Of a DNA stretch of 64,000 nt, positions 43,022-54,450 are shown in pieces. A program made the position numbers and the translations under genes. Location: the NCBI GenBank assembly GCA_963556255.1, contig OY744604.1, positions 92,105,062-92,169,061 of the forward strand, given 5' to 3'. Source of the stretch: Allolobophora icterica. Taxonomy: Eukaryota > Annelida > Clitellata > Crassiclitellata > Lumbricidae. The stretch's first letter is position 1. Each line of letters opens with the position of its first letter. Under the pieces are notes generated by a model. That model was not told the origin of the DNA, did no database searches, and saw only the letters and a program-made list of their open reading frames with translations.

Positions 43022-43435
43022 GTAGCCTATCGGTTAAGCCAGTGTTTTTTCTAGAAAAATAGGTTCCGGAACTGAACAATAGGTTCTGGAACTATAAAAT
43101 TATAGAACCTACTTAAAAATAGGTAGTGTTTTTCTTCTAGAAAAAGGTTCCGGGACTGAACAGTAAGTTTCGGAACTTATTAATTAGCTAAAATCCCGAG
43201 AAAACTGGATTGGGGGTCTCAGTAAACACTGAAAACAATTCACAACACTGAAATTAAATTAAAATAGCTATATCATTGCTTTTATTATTAAAATAAATAA
43301 ATTATTTTTTAGTAGCTGAAAAAAGGTGCCAGGACGCCGTTCCGGCTGAAAAAAAGCACTGGGTTAACCTCTTCGTGGGCGATCGGTAAGAAGAGGCCCG
43401 AAACTGGTTCGAATCCCAGCTTCCCATCGACCAAC
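43022..43435 (+). repeat. tRNA-like SINE head interrupted by a MITE
   Basis: A box TAGCCTATCGG is at 43024-43034 and B box GGTTCGAATCC at 43406-43416. Removing the MITE at 43040-43361 and one target copy brings them to normal tRNA spacing. GGGTAG before the A box pairs with CTTCCC after the B box in most positions. Confidence 0.65.
43040..43361. mobile_element. hAT-like MITE, 322 bp, TSD GGTTAA(G/C)C
   Basis: It is flanked by GGTTAAGC (43032-43039) and GGTTAACC (43362-43369). The ends CAGTGTTTTTTCTAG and GAAAAAAAGCACTG are inverted repeats, each followed inward by GGTTCCGGAAC-like words. Same family as 46515-46779. A short internal duplication of the left end lies near 43125-43160. Confidence 0.85.
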
Positions 43436-43439
43436 TCCC

Positions 43440-44040
43440 TAAAACAGCGCGTTAAAACCATCCGCAGATTCATTCCAACCTCAACCGCCTTCATCCTGGT
43501 CAACAGCTTGATAGTCTCCACGTTTGACTACTGGCGGGTCTGTCGATTGCCAGCTAGATTGAATACGGTGCTTAACACTACTGCCCGTTTCGGGTCAAGT
43601 CACTGATTTGCTGCGCGACAACCTACATTGCGTGTTCATCAGCGCATCACCTACAAGCTGTGCTGGTTCGCCTATAAAGTACTGCGTAATCTTATTTCGG
43701 ACTATATCTCTCTGACTTCTTGATACGGGTAACAGACAACCGGTACAGATGTCGAGTACCATTCCAATCTAAAAATCAACTACAAGTCCCGCAGTCTTCA
43801 ACAAGGTTTGGAGACTTCCTTCTCTGTCGCTGGACTCACTGCATGGTTTAGTCTCCGACCAGGTGAAAAATGCGCCATCTCTTGAGACATTTAAATCGTA
43901 GCTGAAGACATAATTTTTAAACTTTCATGTGAATGTCATTAATTTTTTTAACTCATGTACATCGGTTTTTGATTTGGCCTCGACTGTGTTACGGCTCTAT
44001 ATAAATCGTCTTATTATTACAATGTATCAGGAGAAATAAT
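43440..44040 (+). mobile_element. L2-like LINE C-terminal and 3' end
   Basis: It begins KTIRRFIPTSTAFILVNSL (43445), then RLNTVLNTTARF, QRITYKLCWFAYK and a degenerate FSVAGLTAWFSL. It ends GTTACGGCTCTATATAAAT, the shared LINE 3' signature. Several stops. Confidence 0.75.
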
Positions 44041-44049
44041 ACAGGAGTT

Positions 44050-44140
44050 ATACTACTACTTTTAACTACTGCTACTTCTTTTACTACTGCTACTACTACT
44101 TCTAACTACTGCTACTTCTTTTACTACTGCTACTAGGTAT
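44050..44140. repeat. TACTACTGC-rich minisatellite
   Basis: Two to three copies of a unit of about 37-52 bp made of ACTACTGCTACTTCTTTT words. Confidence 0.8.
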
Positions 44141-44437
44141 ACCCTCACTACCGATACCTCTAGTGTTTTTTTCAACAGATGTAAAACGAACTGCTTTTCA
44201 AGTCGGTTTGTTTATGTGAACAATCGCGATCAAAGTCTGTTTTGCCCGCACATATATAGACTATAGGCCTAAAGATTAATTAAAACGTCTACCGACTTAA
44301 TTTCTGATAAATTCATCTGTCATCTCACGTAGGTCTAATGGTGTTCTTAATAAGTTTTTATGGGTCGTCTACGTGACTGCATGCATGTTTATAGCATTCT
44401 GTCCGTTTGTTTGTTCCCCGGACTGGTCAAAACCCCG

Positions 44438-45727
44438 TGTCACGAGTCCTTTTCTTATTCTAGTTTTCTAACTTATTCTAACTCAAAGATAAACAAGAAA
44501 AAAAAACATATTTATTTACATTATGTACAAAGTTCCAAAAATGGACCCTTCTTTTGGGTTAACATGAAAACAACCTACTCTACAGTTCAAAAGTATATAT
44601 GCTACACACAGTCTGAAGTGCCAAACCCACACTCAACACAACCAAACACTAAACAAAAGAGACACAACCCTCCCAATTGTTCTGCTTATAAGAGGCGCTC
44701 TCTAAACTTGGTCAAACCCGTCGTTACTCGAAACTTGGATCAAACCATCCGTCGCTCAACAGGTTCGTCTCCTCCACGTCATCCTGTTTTCCACGTCACC
44801 ACGTTCCAGACACCAGGTTCCAGTTCCAGTCACCACGTTCCAGACACCACGTCTTCCACGTCACCACTTGTGTATCACCCTCACCGGGCTTAAAGAAACA
44901 AGTAACCTTATAAGCTTCACGCAACACATAAAACTTTAGGCCTACCATTTCATCACAATTTAACACGCTCCCCAAGTCACCAAGCACTTATACTAAACTA
45001 TGTACTGTACATCATTTCAGAGTTTATTTCTATACATTCCCTATATATACATACGCATTTTAACCAGCTTCCTAAGTCACCCAGCACTTATACTAAACTA
45101 TATACTGTACATCATTTCAGAGTTTATTTCTATCCATTCCCTATATATACATACGCATATATATATACACTCGCATATATATACTTATATATATATATAC
45201 TCCCATGCCTTAGCCAAGTACCGTACACGAAACTCGTACAAACGCGCCGAAGTCCATACACTGAATATGTATATATACTTATAACACTATTTCAAGCAAA
45301 ATCCCAAGTCTTAACTATACAATTATAGGCTCATATGCCCTTACAAACAAAAGTTCCTACACGGACGCTTCGAAAGTTCAAACATTCTTTACCCTATTCA
45401 TTCATTTACGTTTCCAAAACTATTCTAAACAACTGAAATATATTCTTTAATATACTTACGAATACGAAGCTACGACGACACTAAAACCTTCCTGCCGTCC
45501 ACTACGTCGTCAGTCCGTCCGTCCTTCCTTCCACGACGTCTTCTTCGAATTCCCCTCAGCGGACCTTCTGTCTTCACCGAATACCTCTGTACGACTGCCT
45601 TCTAACTGACCTCTAACCCATCCTCTAATTGTTCATGCGCTCGTCTCCGCCTACCTCAGTCTAGCCTAACCTTACAGGTGTGCTGTCCTCAGGTAAAGGT
45701 CTTAATTATACAGGTCATTTTGTGACA
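44438..45727. mobile_element. solo LTR, 1290 bp, TGTCAC...GTGACA, TSD CCCCG
   Basis: The 5-bp CCCCG flanks it at 44433-44437 and 45728-45732. It starts TGTCACGAG and ends TTTTGTGACA, the TG...CA rule with a 6-bp inverted repeat. The other duplication copy lacks it, confirming insertion. A TTATAAGAGGCGC TATA-like word lies near 44686. The 177-codon frame at 44360-44893 crosses the left edge and is not a gene. LTR order or polarity cannot be fixed without an internal part; a 5-bp duplication fits Gypsy- or BEL-like elements. Confidence 0.85.
44963..45166. repeat. 104-bp tandem duplication inside the solo LTR
   Basis: ACTTATACTAAACTATRTAC through CATTCCCTATATATACATAC occurs twice with few differences, followed by a TATA-rich stretch to 45200. 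Confidence 0.85.
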
Positions 45728-46365
45728 CCCCGCAGGACGAAGTCCCTCGGACAAATCATCCTCAATCAAAGTCACACGAGGAGTATTCGCGTCTCTAAAG
45801 AAATTGACATTGTCAATGTAATTAGTAACTTCTATTGCGCCAGTGTCTAATGCACAAAGCATCAACCGGATAGACGGATATACAAACGCAATTTCGATAC
45901 AATTGAGCAGTAAACTGAATTGCATTTGAGATACAAACCGATTGTCAATTAAAACAATTTATTGCGATGAACAACTGATTGGCCTCCATTGTCTGCGGAT
46001 CAAAGGACGAGTCCTAGAAGGTGCAGTTGACAAGGCCAACCAAAGATAAATAATCATCAATATGAACATCATTCGTTCGTCGAATCTATCTCCGTTAGGC
46101 TCTTTTGTTTCAAAGCTACACAGAAGAAGACTATCCAGGTAATAATGTGTACATGTAAAATTAAAGTTTATTTTGAGGAAAACAAATTAATAAACACATT
46201 ATCAACGCGCACACGTATGAATAAGAATGTTCATGTGCATTGTGCATACAATACACATATTTGCATACATTCGAACACACACAGGCAGAGACGTAATTAC
46301 ATAAATATAATACATACATATACACGCGCTGAGTCATCACACAGTAAGCTGTTTATGATGTGCAC

Positions 46366-46369
<4 letters not shown>

Positions 46370-46429
<60 letters not shown>
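46370..46429. repeat. (TA)n microsatellite
   Basis: A long near-perfect TA run with one TG interruption, next to the left end of an inverted-repeat element. Confidence 0.9.
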
Positions 46430-47285
46430 TGCCGACAAGTAGACCTGCGCAGTCGCAGACGTAAAAGGATTCTGCTATATGATATATGCTATGCGCCTAT
46501 TATATATATATATACAGTGCTCTTTTTCTAAAAAAAAGGTTCCGGAACGGAACAATAGGTGCCGGAACGCAACAATTATGGGGGGCTAAAATCACGAGAA
46601 AAACGGGATTGGGGGTTGGGAGGGGTCTCAATAAACACTGAAAACAGTTCAAAAACACTTAAATTAAATTAAAATAACTAAATTATTGTTTTAATTATTA
46701 AAATAGTTAAATTATTTTTTAGGAGCTGAAAAAGGTGCCGGAACGCCGTACCGGCGCGTTCCGGCTGGAAAAAACCCTGTATATATATATATATAGATAT
46801 ATATATAATAGGCGCATAGCATATATAACTATAATTTATATACACGGGACTTTAAGTCAGGGTGTAATAATATATGCCCTTCACGATATGAAATTCGTCT
46901 GATTTCTTTACATCTTCCTCTTATAATGTTAGAAGCGAAGACCTGGTCTTCGACATCAAGGCGCATCCAATTGACCTGCATAGGGCACATGAAACCGTTA
47001 AACTGAAGCTCAAGAGGAGTTAAAGGTCAAGGGTGTGATGCCTCTGGGGGCCGCTGTTTCATCCATGAATTTCTAAGAGCATGTTTTACCTCAACCTTTT
47101 GTAACAAACATGTGCACCTCTCGAAACGAAACTGTCATTCAAGTTACAGCCAACTGCAGAGAGGGCTCCTTTCGCAGGAGAGCAGTCGGATTCTGGGCGT
47201 AATAGAGTGCTCGCTGGCGTGGCCAGTTCCAGTCTCTTGCAGAATCCTCTACGTCTGCGACTGGGCAGGTCTACTTGTCGGCAGT
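46430..47285. mobile_element. TIR element with GCCGACAAGTAGACC ends, carrying a nested MITE
   Basis: GCCGACAAGTAGACCTGC and about 30 more bases at 46430 return as the reverse complement ending at 47285, allowing a few mismatches. The body matches the dispersed repeat at 38758-39170. No transposase is seen. A target duplication could not be fixed because the left flank is a TA run. Confidence 0.7.
46515..46779. mobile_element. hAT-like MITE, 265 bp, inserted in TA repeats
   Basis: The ends CAGTGCTCTTTTTCTA and GGAAAAAACCCTG are imperfect inverted repeats, with AGGTTCCGGAACGG and CGTTCCGGC inside. TATATATA flanks both ends, consistent with an 8-bp duplication. Sister copy of 43040-43361. Confidence 0.82.
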
Positions 47286-48455
47286 AATGGCTCTTCAATG
47301 GACCAAATGGCACGCTACGAAATGCCTGTTCAACATGCATCTGGCGCCTCGAAGAATAGCCGGGATTACTCTTCCGCAGCGTCGTAGTGTGTTGCGCGCA
47401 CTGCCATCTGTCGTCGCTCCAAGCTATCGACGCAACTTGGTTCAGTGACTTGGAACATGATGCTGTCTGGTAACTTAGGAACTTATGTCCGTTGACTGAG
47501 CTCTGCATGTGCGCATGCGCCTAAGCTGGTGACTCTTCTAGTATCTGTTCATTGTTTTGCTTTCTGGTAAAATTTCTGTGTTGGTGACATTTAACATCAT
47601 AGAGTCTGGCGCCTAAAACACTGAGTCTCAGCTCTAAAAGGCCATTCTTAAGTGCGATGACGGGAAACAACCGTCAAGGCTCTGCTATGTTAGAAGAACT
47701 GAACAACTGCTCGTTGGAAAGGAATTCACATCTAGAGCTGGATATAATAATGGATCTATAGCTAAACTATTCGCTAATATCAACTTATTTTGAAAAAAGG
47801 AAATAAGAAGAAATAAATAAATACACTGACATAGCCAAGGACTTCAAGAAAATTAATTTACCTGAAATAATTAAACAATTTTTTTATCGATAATGTACAG
47901 TAATTATGAAGAAATTACATATACACTATAAATAAATATAACTCAGAAATTAAACCGTTTCAGTTAAATAAATTACCTACTAATAAATTATACTTTTAAT
48001 TAAATCTTTAATAATTGACACTTATGTGGCATATAGGCCTATTTCGCATGTTGCTTGTGTGATTCGATCTGTTGAAAATCGCGTGTGTCAGGCTACGTGT
48101 CAACTATCACTACAATAATACAATACCATCTACTACAATATTCTTACTGCATTTTCTAATAACGTTTTAATTGCGTTACGGAGCTCTTGCTTGGAAGCAG
48201 CGAGATCGTAATCTAAATAACATTGACTTCCGTTTTCTTAGTGTCTAGCGTCTCATTGGAGAAGCCAGGTTACTAAGACGTCGTAGATACCGGCTTATTC
48301 ACAAGAGACTAACGAAAAGTCGGCGACGCAGGTATGATTAGATTAGGTCCCAAGTCCATAATCTAAGGTAGACTTAACATTTATTAAATGTGTATGTACA
48401 TGTAGGCTACGTATAGTAGATATCTAGTGGCTCTTTTAATTTGTGCTTTCACAAA
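47286..48455. other. unassigned stretch
   Basis: 47286-47520 is partly covered by minus-strand frame 47086-47508, which has no known motif and overlaps the TIR element. 47760-48010 is very AT-rich with AAATAAATA words. No gene is supported. Confidence 0.45.
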
Positions 48456-48950
48456 TCACAGCTCGATGTTCGAGTTCACTTTTGGATCATTCGAGAGATC
48501 AGGTCTTACATTACAAAACAACTGTAATTTGATAATGTCCACCTTACAAAGTTCGGAAGTGAAACATTTGAATCGTGCAATCGTTAGGAGCCGTAAACAG
48601 ACTGTTTTCAGGTTAAGGCGAACGAAAGTCTCTGTAGGAGAGCTGCGAACCTGAGGAGGTACAGTGTTCCAGAATGAATAAATACCGGGCAAAGGCAAGA
48701 CGTGCATCAAGAACATGATGCTTTCCAGCAGATGTTGATCGAAGAGAGGATCGGCCATTAGTAGAGCTACTGTGTGCAACCATGGGTGGGAAACGATTTA
48801 CACGCGCTTTGCACATGATGAGAACCAGCTTGAAGTGGCTACTCTGGCATACAGAAGCCCAGTGAAGACAACGAAGATCAAGTATGATATCATATGAGAG
48901 TCAAAGACTGCTTTGGGCGCATTATTCTAGTTAGACGAAGCCGACCTTAG
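48456..48950 (-). mobile_element. CR1/L2-like LINE C-terminal fragment
   Basis: The minus strand reads LPGIYSFWNTVPPQVRSSPT then LNLKTVCLRLLT, the WNSLP...VR block and following helix. A related short piece lies at 53815-53965. Confidence 0.65.
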
Positions 48951-50194
48951 CCAAATCGACATCTCATCGCCAATCACTCAGCACTTTAACGATGAGCTTC
49001 ATTGGCTTCCCAGTCACTTTTAGTACACTCTCGTCTTTAATCATCGAGTAATCATGTCAAAACTATTGTGTTATCTGACACTGGGTTAAAGTTCTAGTAA
49101 AGTTATTAAGTACTGCTTTCGTCAACAGATATAAAACGAACTACTTATCAAGTTTACGGGAACAATGGCGATCAAAGTCTGTTTGTTGAAAAGCACATCT
49201 AAAGATTAAATGACACATCTCGATAGTCGTCCTTGGTATGCCGACTCAGTTTCTGATAAGACCATATGACATCTCACGTAGGTCTAAAAGTTTTATAAAT
49301 AGGTTTGTTTGGATGAGGGTTGTCTACGTAACCGTTGTCTGTCCTTGCTGTCTGATACTCGGGGTGCTCGAACTAGAACAAAATCACCGCTGGACAATTA
49401 TATCCCTCGGACAAATTGCTATCAATGAGAACCTTCGTAATTACCAGACCAACGGGCAATATACGCCTTTCGACAAAAGTTGAAACTGCCGGTCTTCCTG
49501 GACACCTACATACCATTGGTTATGTAAATTAAGCCTTTCTCGTTAGGTTTATGTAGGACTATTTGAGTGTTATACTACCCCACCTTACTTGAGCACGTCA
49601 CAGCGTGTTAGTTAAGAAAGTCAAGCTAATCCGAAGTACTTATAAGTACTTTTATTCCGTGGATATCTCCTACATGAAAAAATGGTCGAATATCCAAGTG
49701 CTCTGAAAAGATGTATTAGAATGCATCGTGTATTCATACATTTAAATTCATCCATTTGTTATGACAGGTCAGTGTATGTATGTGTATTTATGCATGACAT
49801 TGAATACTGTATATTGTATTGTAGCCTACGTACGTAATTTACGTATATCCAAGCGCAAGGTCAAGGGGTTTAGTACATATACCATTTATAACACTATCTA
49901 TGCGTCTATCTTTTAGTCCTAAGTGCATCTGTTTATCATTCAGGGAGCTCTGCTTCTGAATGTAAAAAATCGTCTTTGGGCAGTTCTGGAGTTCAATTAT
50001 CAGTTTCAAAACAATTGAGACGTAAAACTAATTGCGTCGATTGTCAATTAATAAAATCGATATCGATGATTGTCTGATTTGCCTCACTGTCCACGGGTCA
50101 AAGGGCAAGGCCGATAAGTTGCAGATGATATGGTCACAGAAAGATTATAATCCTCAATTTTAGTGATTGCACTTCATTCGTGAATTGAGTCTAA

Positions 50195-50250
50195 TTCGGT
50201 CAGGCTGTTTTGTTTAAAAGCTGCGCTGAGCAAGACGATCCAGGTAGGTA
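50195..50250 (+). promoter_or_regulatory. candidate first-exon/donor segment shared by both duplication copies
   Basis: AGCTGCGCTGAGCAAGACGATCCAG|GTAGGTAATGT here is paralleled at 46110-46150 by AGCTACACAGAAGAAGACTATCCAG|GTAATAATGT (quoted in parts; each contains CCAG|GTA). Conservation of a donor-like site in two diverged copies hints at a 5' UTR exon for the downstream gene. Speculative. Confidence 0.25.
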
Positions 50251-50559
50251 ATGTACCTGTGTGAAGAAATTTCATTGGAGTACAACAGATTAATAAACAC
50301 ATTACATCCCTACGCAACAGCGACATGGTTATGGAATTGCATCCATACGCAAGAGCGATATGGTCAACTAATGCAACGTTCATGTCTGAAATCATTGAAA
50401 TATTGTAATCTTTCAAACAACACCGCATGTGGATTTGAAAAGCTTGCTCCCGGTAAATTAGAAAGTCTTGATTCGTCTGCTTTAGGGTGCATAGTTATTT
50501 ATGGTGCCATGGGTAGGGACAGAGTTTTTTCAGTTGTAACAATTTCGGGTCATTTCCTG

Positions 50560-51120
50560 TTCACTTTTACCCAACGCGCCACTTGCCCTTGTTCATGCGT
50601 TTGTTTGTACTAGGATTGACTACCGAGTGCCATCTAAGTATGTTTTTGGTCTCCACTTGGGACGCAGCTTAAGCGCGTGCTACGCGCAGATGCTAGGCTT
50701 GTTGGTTTATTCCAAAATTTGATCATGTCTCGCATTTATGCGTGATATGCTTCACTGGCTGTCCATTTCCCAAGTCATTGAATTTAGGATATCACTCTTG
50801 GTCTGGCGGTGTCAGTTAGGGAATGCCTCTATGTACATGTGGGAGCTCTGTTGCTCCACTTCGGGTTTGACTGGAAATCTCCGTTCTGCAGTTATTGTTC
50901 CCTTTGCGCACACCTTGAAGAGGCAGCGTCGTTCCTTTTCAGTGGTTGGACCGAGCACATGGAATAACCTTCCCTCAAATCTACGTATCCTTTTAATAGG
51001 GACTCTGCATACACGTTTTACAGGTACTTCAAAACTGTTCGTTATCGCCGGAATTGGGCTGGCAACGCTTCTGATAACGTATCATGGTGTGCGCTATAAA
51101 AGTGCTCTGAATGAAATGTA
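50560..51120 (+). mobile_element. L2-like LINE C-terminal fragment
   Basis: It reads RIDYRVPS (50610), DMLHWLSISQVIEFRISLL (50742) and RQRRSFSVVGPSTWNNLPS (50925), the C-terminal L2/CR1 blocks. Ends near TGAATGAAATGTAATGAATAAAATA. Confidence 0.75.
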
Positions 51121-51366
51121 ATGAATAAAATACGTGCATGCATGTATATGCGTGTATGTACATATACTTATATTTGCATACATACAGACATACGCACGAA
51201 TACGGTCTTACATATAATACACGCTTGTATACTCGTACTGAATTATCACGTAATTTGGGCGCCTTATTTGAGTCCAATAATTATGTCTTTCACGAAAGTA
51301 AAATCAAGCGACCTGCAACCCTGTTCATTTTTTTTATATAAACGAGACATCGGCTGAATTAGACAA

Positions 51367-53428
51367 TAGGGTTGGGCAAAAAGTAATAAAAACTCGAATT
51401 CAGTTCCCGGACAAACCTAAATCGAAGGTCCTTGTTAAAGTTGATATTGCACCAAAAATGGATTTTTGATATGTATCACCGTTTTCTAGCAACTTTGTCT
51501 GAAACACCAGACCGAAAACGCAATATGTTGTAAAATGAGAGCTGGTCTTACATCAGCCGGTTTAATGGTTATGACTTTCAAATTAAGAACTCAAAGTTAA
51601 AGCTACAAACAACAATGAGTAATAAAATAGATGAAAAAGCATCTGACACAGTACTGCAGTGTAAATGTTTTAACTTAGTTCAGGAAATCAGCTTTAGTTT
51701 CTGTAGCTGGCAAGTCCAATCTTGATTTCTTCATTTGAACGATAACACCGTGGCGTGAGTCATGTCCGTGAACTCGTCCTCAGACTGCAGAAACTCTACT
51801 TAAACTGTCCTCTTATCTCTCCTCTCTGGTTGCTACACTGCGTTTGACAGATCCCAGATCTCGTTGCTTGCTCTATTTGACATCTCTGCTGCCTTTGACA
51901 TGGTTGACCATGAGATCCTCCTGCAACGTCTCGAGTTCTCAAGTGGTCTCAGGGGCTCATCTCTTATTTGGTTCCGGTCCTATCTTACAGATCGCACACA
52001 AACGATAATCTGGGGTGACTCCAGAACACACTGAGTTACTGTCAAGTTTGGTGTCCCCAGGGATCAGTACTTGGCCCACTCCTTTACCTGCTTTAATCAG
52101 CTGATATTACCTCCAGCTTTGTAACGCATTTAACCACTGGCCGCCTCTATGCTGATGACGCCCAGCTCTACGTGCATGGGTCTCCGTATGCTCAGCTGTT
52201 TCTTACTGCTCGCATTGATGCTCTCTTTCATGATCTTCAAGCATGGCTGTCCTTAAACATGTTTTCTTTAAACCCAGCAGAGACCCAATTGATTTAGTTT
52301 GGCACTCGTCAACAACTGGCCAAGGTTGACTACCCTCTTTTATCTCAAAGCTTTCCTTTTTATACATTCTCTGCATCTGACCGCAACCTGGGTATAATTC
52401 TTGATAGCTCCCTTTCTTTTTCTGACTATATCTCTAATCTCACCCGCTTGTGCTACTACCATCTCCGACGTCTCAAGGCTATCCGAAGATCTTTCTCCTC
52501 TCCAGTCTTTACTCCCATTGTCTATGCCTTTATCTGCTCTCGCATTGATTACTGTAACTCCCTCTTTGTTGGCCTCCCCAAAGTCCATCTCTTCCCTCTA
52601 CAATCTGTTCTTAAAGCAGCTGCCAGACAAATCACCCGTCTCCCACGATTCTCCCATATTTCCACATTCATGTTTGAACATCTTCACCGGATTCCTCTTA
52701 CTGCCCGCATCCAACTAAAGGTACATATATGACTTATTTGTTCCCCAGTGAGAAAGGTGATGGTCCAGTCTCGTTCCAACTAAAAGGTACTTATCCATAT
52801 TTGCCGATCTTACCTGGGTCTTGCTCCTAAATACCTCTGTAACCCACTACGTCTTACTACTTCAGCTACCACCCTTCGCCCTCTTCGCTCCTCTGATCGA
52901 CTTGACTCATTTGTTCCCCCAGTGAGAACGGTGATAGCCCAGTCTCGTTCCTTTGTTACTATTGGCCCTTCATTGTGGATTCAGCTGCCTCATTCGGCCC
53001 GGGCTGCAGTACTATCCGGTGGTCCTGCCACAGCTTTTCGTTGTCTTTAAACTTGTCTTTATTCCCGAGAACCTTCGCACTGGGAGCGCCCTTGATTGGT
53101 GGGAACTTGGTAGAGGCACTTATAAGTTTTTAAATACAATACAATACAATACAATATAGTAGTGTACTGTGTAGTGTGTAATTTGTGTATTAAAGTGATT
53201 GTGTAATATATTATAGTAGCAATTAATGAGTTTCTATGACCCTATTGTAATAAGATTAATGCATTTGTTATTTATTTCTAATGAACTATATGACGTCACA
53301 CATTTTTCAAAGTTGGGACCCCTAGACATGATACAAAATATGAAAATTAATTATTTCATTAACCAGTAGATGAGGGAGCTTCTATTTATCGTTGTCTGGT
53401 TGAGGCAACCGGTATTTGCCCCACCCTA
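51367..53428. mobile_element. hAT-like element, TSD TTAGACAA, ends TAGGGTTGGGCAAA, carrying a LINE
   Basis: TTAGACAA flanks it at 51359-51366 and 53429-53436. The ends TAGGGTTGGGCAAA and TTTGCCCCACCCTA are inverted repeats. Without the LINE (51770-53160) it would be about 670 bp and non-coding. Confidence 0.85.
51770..53160 (+). mobile_element. L2-like LINE inside the hAT-like element
   Basis: On the + strand: DPPATSRVLKWSQGLIS-like region, [14 protein letters not shown] (52055), LYADDAQLYVHGSPYAQLF (52148, catalytic YADD intact), RNLGIILDSSLSFSDYIS (52382) and ICSRIDYCNSLFVGLPKVH (52530). About 50 bp around 52735-52780 are a misplaced duplicate of 52905-52955. The 3' tail is (ACAAT)n ending at 53158. 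Confidence 0.82.
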
Positions 53429-53814
53429 TTAGACAAAAATATTATGTCTTGATATGTCTTGATTCCACTAGCAACAGTTCTTGTTACTTTTCTTGATCAC
53501 TGCCATTAACTTTTAAACGGTATCATGCGCTCAATAGATTCCTATTTTGCCGTCGGCCCAAAGCTCCGAATTTCGCTGTTTCTTTCCTATCAGCAGCTTG
53601 TTTGTCATCGTTTAAGTCAGGACTGACATCTCGTCCGTTTCGAATAGATTACGCCTTCCCCGTAGCCTATTCCCGGTGTCAGGGTTCTCACGGATCATAT
53701 ATTTATGGCAATTTCAGTGGATTGGGATTTTGGAATGAGAGTTTGGTTAGAAGTAAACACTGAGTAAACTTTATAAATACTCGAATTGGATTATACAGTA
53801 TATACACACAAAAG

Positions 53815-53965
53815 AGTGAAATTGTAATTTGATAATGCTCTTGTTAGAAAATCCAGAAGTGCACATTGAAGCAGGGCAGACGTAAAGAGTCGAATTCAGA
53901 CTGGAACAGGTAAGTTTTTGATTTAAAGCAAAGGAAATTCTCCGTAGGAGAGTGGAAAACATATA
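53815..53965 (-). mobile_element. short CR1/L2-like LINE fragment
   Basis: Resembles part of 48456-48650 (GTAATTTGATAATG, TCTCYGTAGGAGAG), minus strand. Confidence 0.45.
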
Positions 53966-54221
53966 CATAATACATTTAGGCCTACATTCAGAAATATGCA
54001 AATACAAGCGCTTATATACATACAAGCATACATACATATACACGTTCACACAAAAAGTTGCATATAATTAATGCATACACAGATATTATATATATACCTA
54101 CGTGTTACAATACTCTTTCATACGTAGGCCTATACACATACATACATCCATACATATATAACAGCTCTGGATCGTGGTGCTCCAGAAGCTACAACTCTTC
54201 TCTATGACAGTCTTTAGTTGC

Positions 54222-54450
54222 TGCATGTCTACGACATCTATCAGACTTTGGTTCTGTCTGTATAGTTTCTTTATTGTCATTCATTACGAATGTCTCATTA
54301 CGAATATAGAGTTCAATAGTAGACGATTGTTCTGTTGCACGACGATGATAAGATAGCTACGATACAGCAACAACTACAAGAACTTCTATCACGATTTCTA
54401 AAGAAGAATGCCTATAGTGTCTACTTGATATTAGACATTATACTACGTCT
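54222..54450 (+). repeat. dispersed repeat, copy 2 (partner at 5330-5600)
   Basis: See the partner entry. Shared words include CATTACGAATGTCTC, ACGACGATGATAAGATAGCT, ACAAGAACTTCTAT and GTGTCTACTTG. Confidence 0.55.

Larger units (their letters stand above)
44170..46210 (+). repeat. segmental duplication, copy 1 (partner about 49110-51260)
   Basis: 44170-44430 matches 49110-49370 (CAACAGATGTAAAACGAACT; GCGATCAAAGTCTGTT; CATCTCACGTAGGTCTA). 45735-46210 matches parts of 49400-49440 and 49980-50310 (CCCTCGGACAAAT; GATTGTCAATTAA; TTGTTTCAAAGCT; ACTATCCAGGTAATAATGT; TTAATAAACACATTA). A solo LTR (44438-45727) interrupts only this copy. Confidence 0.7.
49110..51260 (+). repeat. segmental duplication, copy 2, interrupted by a LINE
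   Basis: It matches 44170-46210 piecewise (see that entry). The tail 51130-51260 (GTACATATACTTATATTTGCATACAT) resembles 46230-46340, so the LINE at 50560-51120 was inserted within this copy. 49475-49975 has no counterpart identified in copy 1. Confidence 0.65.

Noticed and set aside
44360..44893. 177-codon + strand frame
   Set aside because: It starts outside the solo LTR, crosses its left edge at 44438, and has low-complexity content; there is no recognised domain.
47086..47508. 140-codon minus-strand frame
   Set aside because: It overlaps the right end of a TIR element and shares a stretch with a frame in the other copy only because the DNA is a repeat.
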